The notes under the pieces were generated by a model. It had not been told where the DNA came from and ran no database searches. It was given only the letters and a program-made list of their open reading frames with translations. From contig CM032233.1 of the NCBI GenBank assembly GCA_019009955.1, forward strand, positions 68,297,001 to 68,361,000: a DNA stretch of 64,000 nucleotides, in the 5' to 3' direction. This stretch comes from Riptortus pedestris (Eukaryota > Arthropoda > Insecta > Hemiptera > Alydidae). This document shows, piece by piece, positions 58,600-64,000 of this stretch (position 1 is the stretch's first letter; every line of letters starts with the position of its first letter). The position numbers and the translations under genes are program-made.

Positions 58600-59230
58600 G
58601 GCATTCCTGTTGGTGGAGACTTTCATAGCTGGCAAGCGTTTTCGGGCAGAATTATCAAAAGTTGTACTGAGTTAGTTATCCCTGAGTCAATTGGTCTCGA
58701 AACCAGTTGCACAACCAAATAAAGTTTCTTTTGGGGCTAACAGGGCTCAATAAAAAACCGAGTGATAAAAAGCGTCAGCCAGTCGTACTGCATGATAAGC
58801 AAGTGGCGACAGTATTCATCGTTATATATACTGGCGTAACTAACCCTTCATTTGATATACAGTTGGACATTGTTACGTATTTCTCCCCTTATGTAAGGTG
58901 GCCTTGGGACATAGAATTGTGTCCATTAAGATGGATCTGGTGTGTTATGATAAACAGAGCATTTAGAGAAGAAGGATAGGAATGGGGATTTGGCTATGAC
59001 GTCGAAGAATACATCAATATTCCCATGGGTGGCGTTGTTGGACACATAGAACGATGCATAATGGATTCTTGGGAGGGTTTTGAGCGGGAATCTCTGTCTT
59101 ATGGTATGTTTATATTGGAACAGTGCTATCCCTCATCCCGATCCATCTCAATTTCTTCCTCTTATTTCCTCTTTCAATTCCCCATCCCCTTTCTATAGAA
59201 CTTGAACACTTAAGAAGATGTCCATGGCCA
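58600..59230 (+). other. Unassigned region with a 90-codon ORF
   Basis: Moderately GC-rich. The frame at 58707-58979 has normal composition (for example VRWPWDIELCPLRWIWCVMI) but no recognised domain. The context TATGGTATGTTTATATTGGAACAG further on is not clearly exonic. It could be a decayed transposon or gene. Confidence 0.25.
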
Positions 59231-59239
59231 CCATGGTGT

Positions 59240-60335
59240 AAAAAAAAATCCACCGCCAACTAAAGAACTGAAACTAGTCCTGCTTAAAATAAGCATATTT
59301 CAGTCGTACTAGAATGGAATCGCTGATGGCATTATATTAAATTTTATTTTCATTTTCTCCAGCACTATGAAAATTTTTTCATGCATTTTATTCAAAATTA
59401 TTTCATTTGAAAGTAATGTAGGATTTCTCCGTTCTAACACATCGTTTCGAAAAATGTCATAGAACATTTTTTTTTAAATCTTTTATGATAAACAAAAATG
59501 TTACTATACAAATATTAAGTATCTAATATGTATGAAGAAATTTGTATTTTCTTTATTTACTCCCAATTTAAACCCATTTAGTCGATTTTGATTAAATTGG
59601 GAGGTAAACAACTAGACGGACCAACATTCCTAAAGAAGAAATTTATATATTCTGAAGTTAGTTGTTTTTGAGTTACACGAGATACGGATAATTCCGTTTT
59701 AGCATTAACAAAAAGATATTAAGAAATGGACTTGGTCGGTACACGTATTAAGAATAGAATATGATAAACGATAATGAACCCCAGATGACTCTAAATTCAT
59801 GTCCGAATCTAAAGGTTTTCTTGGCGAATCCTCAATAATTGGACTAAATTGATAATAAATTATCTAATATGTTATTCTGTCCCCATTGGCTGGGACTAAC
59901 TGTAACTAATTATCCTTGAAGGGTTCTTTTTATCAGCAGGCCATAAAGTAAAATATGATAGTTAATAAAGAATGTAGCATAAGATGTACATCAAAACAGG
60001 TATATTAGATACGTTTTAGCTGAACTACTAAACAATTTATGAAATGAAGCTACCAACTGAGTTATAAAAATCGCGTTTCATTGTTTAATACCATGCTCCT
60101 ATAACAGTTACTACGTAAAACTGCAAAATACTTTTGTAATAAGTATTTCATTAAAATAGAACAGAAATATTACCAACTTATAAAAGGCTATAATAAAAAG
60201 AAATCTTGAAAAACATTTAGGAAAATATTTAATAAAATAACTTAATAGTAAAATAATGAAATTAATTTTCAAAAATACCTAATTTATCGTCATTCATATT
60301 TAAATTTTTTGAAGGAGATGTTTGTATATTATATG
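59240..60335. other. AT-rich DNA, nothing recognised
   Basis: No coding or repeat landmarks. Confidence 0.45.
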
Positions 60336-60339
60336 TATG

Positions 60340-60643
60340 AATCATATTTACTTTCACACCCGTAGTGGAATTTCTTTTTAGCATTCATTTCCTATGCCTT
60401 GCAAAGGATTTCGCTGATCTGAATAGCGTATTTTTTACGTGGTTTAGAAGAACAATTAAATCAAAACTAAAGAGAGAGCCGATTAGTAACAAGAAGGCTT
60501 TAATTCTTCAACTCATGCATACTCTTTGTAGTGTAAAATATAATACTTGAAGCCTTAACAATTATTTACTCACATCCTTTGGGGACTGTGCAAATTTATC
60601 AAGAGATTAACTCATAGAAAATAATTCGACGTAAATGCTGAAT
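60340..60643. repeat. Long inverted repeat, left arm (partner 62261-62586)
   Basis: GCATTCATTTCCTATGCC, CTGATCTGAATAGCGTATTT, TGTAGTGTAAAATATAATAC and TTACTCACATCCTTTGGGGAC occur here and, reverse-complemented, in the right arm. The arms differ by scattered substitutions and small indels. The 61-codon frame inside this arm is not conserved in the other. Confidence 0.85.
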
Positions 60644-60749
60644 GCTTTAGCGTTGTTAAGGCTAAAAGATCAAAACAGCAATCAATATTAGAGCGGAGAG
60701 GGTGTTTTAATTAATCAGGAACTAAGAGGCACCAATTTATTTGAAAGAC

Positions 60750-60918
60750 TTTCACTGATCTTCGCATCATATTCCGATCCGATGAGTAGAGCTGGAGCTA
60801 GAGTAAACAAAAAAAGTACGAATAACTCGCTTAATATTTGTGTTACGAAAAAATGTAGAAAACAAAATTGTAGAACGAGATTGGTTCTATAATGTTTTTC
60901 GATCCGACTCATAACAAC
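60750..60918 (+). repeat. HLE subfamily-B internal fragment
   Basis: CGAATAACTCGCTTAATATT, GTTACGAAAAAATG and TAGAACGAGATTGGTTCTATA then TTTTTCGATCCGACTCATAA match the subfamily-B body. It stops where the non-LTR tail begins. Confidence 0.6.
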
Positions 60919-61134
60919 ACAAACGTTTTTACATATGCTTTATGACTGTTCAAAATTTAATCAAAATAGATCAAATTTAATAATGAATATAATATTAAAA
61001 TGAGGTAATTGGCCAGGACCACCTCATATTATATTTAACAAATATAATAAAGAACTTATAAAGTTTATCAAATGTATAGATATGGATGTAGCAAAAATAC
61101 ATTGTAAAGTTGATTGTGAGGGATGGGAATCATA
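60919..61134 (+). pseudogene. Non-LTR retrotransposon C-terminal tail
   Basis: The + frame reads TFLHMLYDCSKFNQNRSNLI with the H...C of the C-terminal knuckle. One stop is followed by GNWPGPPHIIFNKYNKELIK, FIKCIDMDVAKIHC and a stop at 61132. The W-P-P...FIKC layout is usual for the last residues of Jockey/I/R1-type ORF2. AT-rich sequence after it may be the 3' UTR. This is the least damaged of the tails apart from 7543. Confidence 0.7.
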
Positions 61135-61347
61135 ATTCAATATATTTGGCTTACATAGACTCGCAAACTAAACGTCGGTTGTGTTTACTTTAACTGATTT
61201 GTTTTTGTTCTTATTTTGTTTATTTATTTACTTTCTCATTTCATTTATTAATTTTATTTGTAATTATCTTACTTATTTTAATATTTTATTTTATTATTAT
61301 TATTTCTTTTATATTATATTTAGAGATATTATAGATAGTTGATTAAC

Positions 61348-61349
<2 letters not shown>
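61135..61349. other. AT-rich DNA, possibly non-LTR 3' UTR
   Basis: T- and A-rich sequence without landmarks, between the non-LTR stop and the TA microsatellite. Confidence 0.35.

Positions 61350-61404
<55 letters not shown>
61350..61404. repeat. TA microsatellite, left of the Tc1-like insertion
   Basis: About 55 bp of pure TA, ending at the first base of the terminal inverted repeat. Confidence 0.95.
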
Positions 61405-62133
<729 letters not shown>

Positions 62134-62260
62134 TGTAAAATAAAAATGTACATAACATAATCATACATGTAAAAAAATACCACGTGGCAATTGAACGTGT
62201 ATTCAAATAAATAACTCCTTATAGGGTTACTATGAGGAGAAAAAAAAAATGTTTTTATGA

Positions 62261-62586
62261 ATTTAGCATTTACGTCGAATTATTTTTGTAGTTGTTAAAA
62301 CATCGATAAATGTGTAGAGTCCCCAAAGGATGTGAGTAAATAATTGTTAATGTTTCAAGTATTAAATTTTACACTACAAGCAGTATACTTGAGTTGAAGA
62401 CGGCTTTAAGCCCCTGTACGATTGCTACTACTCGGCTATCCCTTTAGTTTTGATTTAATTGATACTTCACATTGTTCTTCTAAACCACATAGAAAATACG
62501 CTCTTCAGATCAGCTAAATCTTAGCCAGGCATAGGAAATGAATGCAAAAAAGCAAGTCCACTCCGGGTATGAAAGTAAATATGATT
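62261..62586. repeat. Long inverted repeat, right arm
   Basis: Partner of 60340-60643. Beyond its outer edge the sequence becomes HLE (GTTTAGTGAAGGCTGAAAAT). Confidence 0.85.
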
Positions 62587-63619
62587 GTTTAGTGAAGGCT
62601 GAAAATATAAAAATGCAAAAAGTATACGGAATAATATTTATAAAGTATTCAATTTGCAACGAGATTGTTAATATACAAAGTTTCAATCAGACACATAATT
62701 TCGGAGATATTTTGAATTTTCGATTTCCCACCTTCCACTCGGTCCTAACGAACTTCATCTATCTAATAATAAATAAACCTACATACTAACACAACACCAC
62801 CGTGAACATTAAATGAATAAATACAAACGAATAAGAAATGTTTCCCTGCCGGCGGGAAGCGTCTCAAATGTAAATAAACAGGTCTCCCAACGGCCACCGG
62901 AAAGAAAAATAATAACTGAAGCATCAGAAGATAACATATTTATTTTATTGAAACCTATGTACTATACCCAGTACTGAAATTTATAATGAATCAGAATAAT
63001 TTTTATCTCAATCAATCCAATTTTAGTCGTCCAAGAATTTAAGATGGGGGGTCACAAAAACATTTTTGCATCTATCTCGTATAATAAAGGTCTCTGAAAA
63101 ACAACATTTAGTATTTGAGCTTCGAATAATGTGGTTTATTATATAACAGAGTATTTTTTATGTAACACGAGTAGAAGTGGGGGTTTACTGAAGCCTCAAA
63201 ACTGAAAAATGCAAATATCTCGGTTAATATTCAAAATAGAATAGTACATAACAGAATTTATAGTAAATTTAATTTTCAATAAGATTGCATCTATACAATA
63301 TTTCGATCCGACGTATCGTAACAGAGAGATTTCGATCTTTCGAAATTCCTCCCCTCTAAACCCCCTCTCCTCCTGGTCTGATTTCAGCCGTTAACGAACT
63401 CGACCTTTCTTTTTACATAAAACGACTAAATATCGAGTTTGGTAACGATTAAACAATAATTGCGACCGCTAGAGCGGTAACAGACAAATATATATCTATT
63501 TGAATGGACCTCATTTTCGTCATCTCTTAGGTAGGATCGATGGATTTGAAAAAATTTTAAAAATCGCGTCCTGAGTACGACCTCAATAGCTGATTTTCCT
63601 TAGGGGAAATCTGCTAAAA
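62587..63619 (+). mobile_element. HLE repeats, plus: internal fragment followed by a nearly complete copy
   Basis: 62587-62765 is an internal fragment (GGCTGAAAATATAAAAATGC, CATAATTTCGGAGATATT). From about 62775 a second copy runs through ACACCACCGTGAACATTAAA, GAGTAGAAGTGGGGGTTTAC, GATCCGACGTATCGTAACAG, CTCCCCTCTAAACCCCCTCT and GACCGCTAGAGCGGTAACAG. The microsatellite site is unexpanded (ACAAATATATATCTATTTG). It ends with a variant palindrome and TGCTAAAA at 63619. The 5' terminus is missing. Confidence 0.8.
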
Positions 63620-63649
63620 ATTGCGGTTAAAGTGGTATTAGTCATTTCA

Positions 63650-63730
63650 TTTTGAAGGGGCCTCATTTTCGTCATGATTGTCGCCTGGGCAAGATCGATG
63701 GGCATTTGAAGAAATTTTTCGAAAGTTGAA
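63650..63730 (+). repeat. HLE 3'-segment fragment
   Basis: GGGGCCTCATTTTCGTCATG, CCTGGGCAAGATCGATGGGC and GAAGAAATTTTTCGAAAG repeat the segment that precedes the palindrome, but the palindrome itself is missing. Confidence 0.7.
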
Positions 63731-63869
63731 ATTATTACATATGTATTATGTGATTCCTTTACAACCAAACTCAACCTTTTCGAAATAATTGCTTCACCAA
63801 GAACCCGTTTAGCGTGAATTATTCTGAAACAAGACATCTCTCATTCTTAGTATGGTTTTAATCTAAATA

Positions 63870-64000
63870 TAAAGCTCGTATGGTGAGAGGGAGTAGAATT
63901 TGGGAAGCTGTGTTGGCTTGATGCCGGGGCTTCAAGGAGGGGGTGTCTGCCTTTCGGTTCGATATGCCCTCCGCCAGCCTAGCCGTCTCCGATGGGTCTC
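63870..64000. other. GC-rich segment at the window edge
   Basis: Abrupt rise in G+C (GATGCCGGGGCTTCAAGGAG, CCTCCGCCAGCCTAGCCGTC). It may be an exon, promoter or transposon continuing past the window. No motif can be assigned from 130 bases. Confidence 0.3.

Overview
This window looks like AT-rich, intron/intergenic DNA from an animal nuclear genome, most likely an arthropod. There is no dense coding, no operon, no rRNA or true tRNA gene and no CRISPR array. The arthropod leaning rests on the TCATTC-type initiator at two candidate promoters and on the mix of non-LTR retrotransposons, Merlin, Tc1, DDE (RSPDLT type) and piggyBac-like elements. The species cannot be named from sequence alone. Most long ORFs are translations of microsatellites or of repeats.

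Host gene content is sparse. The best host feature is a short internal exon at 47832-47933 on the + strand. It has a strong acceptor and donor, and a start codon opening a signal peptide that runs to a phase-0 donor. About 20 kb upstream lie two promoter-like GC-rich islands (about 26062-26200 and 28466-28586). Each has a GCATGCGC motif, a C-rich tract, a TCATTC initiator and a 62-65 nt leader ending at a consensus donor (GTAAGT). The simplest reading is one secreted-protein gene with alternative non-coding first exons, a 19-21 kb first intron and further exons beyond the window. The linkage is inferred, not shown.

The rest is a transposon graveyard. One family dominates with over 25 full or partial copies in both orientations, here called HLE (Helentron/HINE-like element). 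One end is GTCCGTCACGCAGGGGCTGC followed by a subterminal AGCAGATTTCCC. The other end is the palindrome GATTTCCCTTAAGGGAAATC followed by TGCTAAAA. A TA microsatellite usually sits at one fixed internal site. Two subfamilies (A and B) share the ends but differ in the 5' half. Embedded between and inside these copies are: two copies of one tRNA-derived SINE with perfect target-site duplications; at least five decayed non-LTR fragments; a Merlin-like transposon (21179-21802); a piggyBac-like TTAA element (46741-47666); a Tc1-like miniature element inside a TA microsatellite (61405-62018); a DDE transposase tail (18262-18488); a hAT-like end (57575-57622); and two Penelope-type tails that can be folded like hammerhead ribozymes.

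Regional layout: 1-3.7 kb quiet with one SINE; 3.7-14.2 kb HLE copies, a non-LTR remnant and an 830-bp palindrome; 14.2-20.7 kb quiet with a non-LTR tail, DDE tail and second SINE; 20.7-26 kb HLE cluster with Merlin; 26-29 kb the two candidate promoters; 30-36.4 kb non-LTR remnants and dispersed AT repeats; 36.8-43 kb HLEs, a 24-bp minisatellite and a long inverted repeat; 44.5-49.9 kb compound microsatellite, foldback, piggyBac-like element and the secreted-protein exon; 50-58.5 kb HLE cluster and ribozyme-like tails; 60.3-62.6 kb a long inverted repeat enclosing a non-LTR tail and Tc1; 62.8-64 kb a last HLE and a GC-rich edge.
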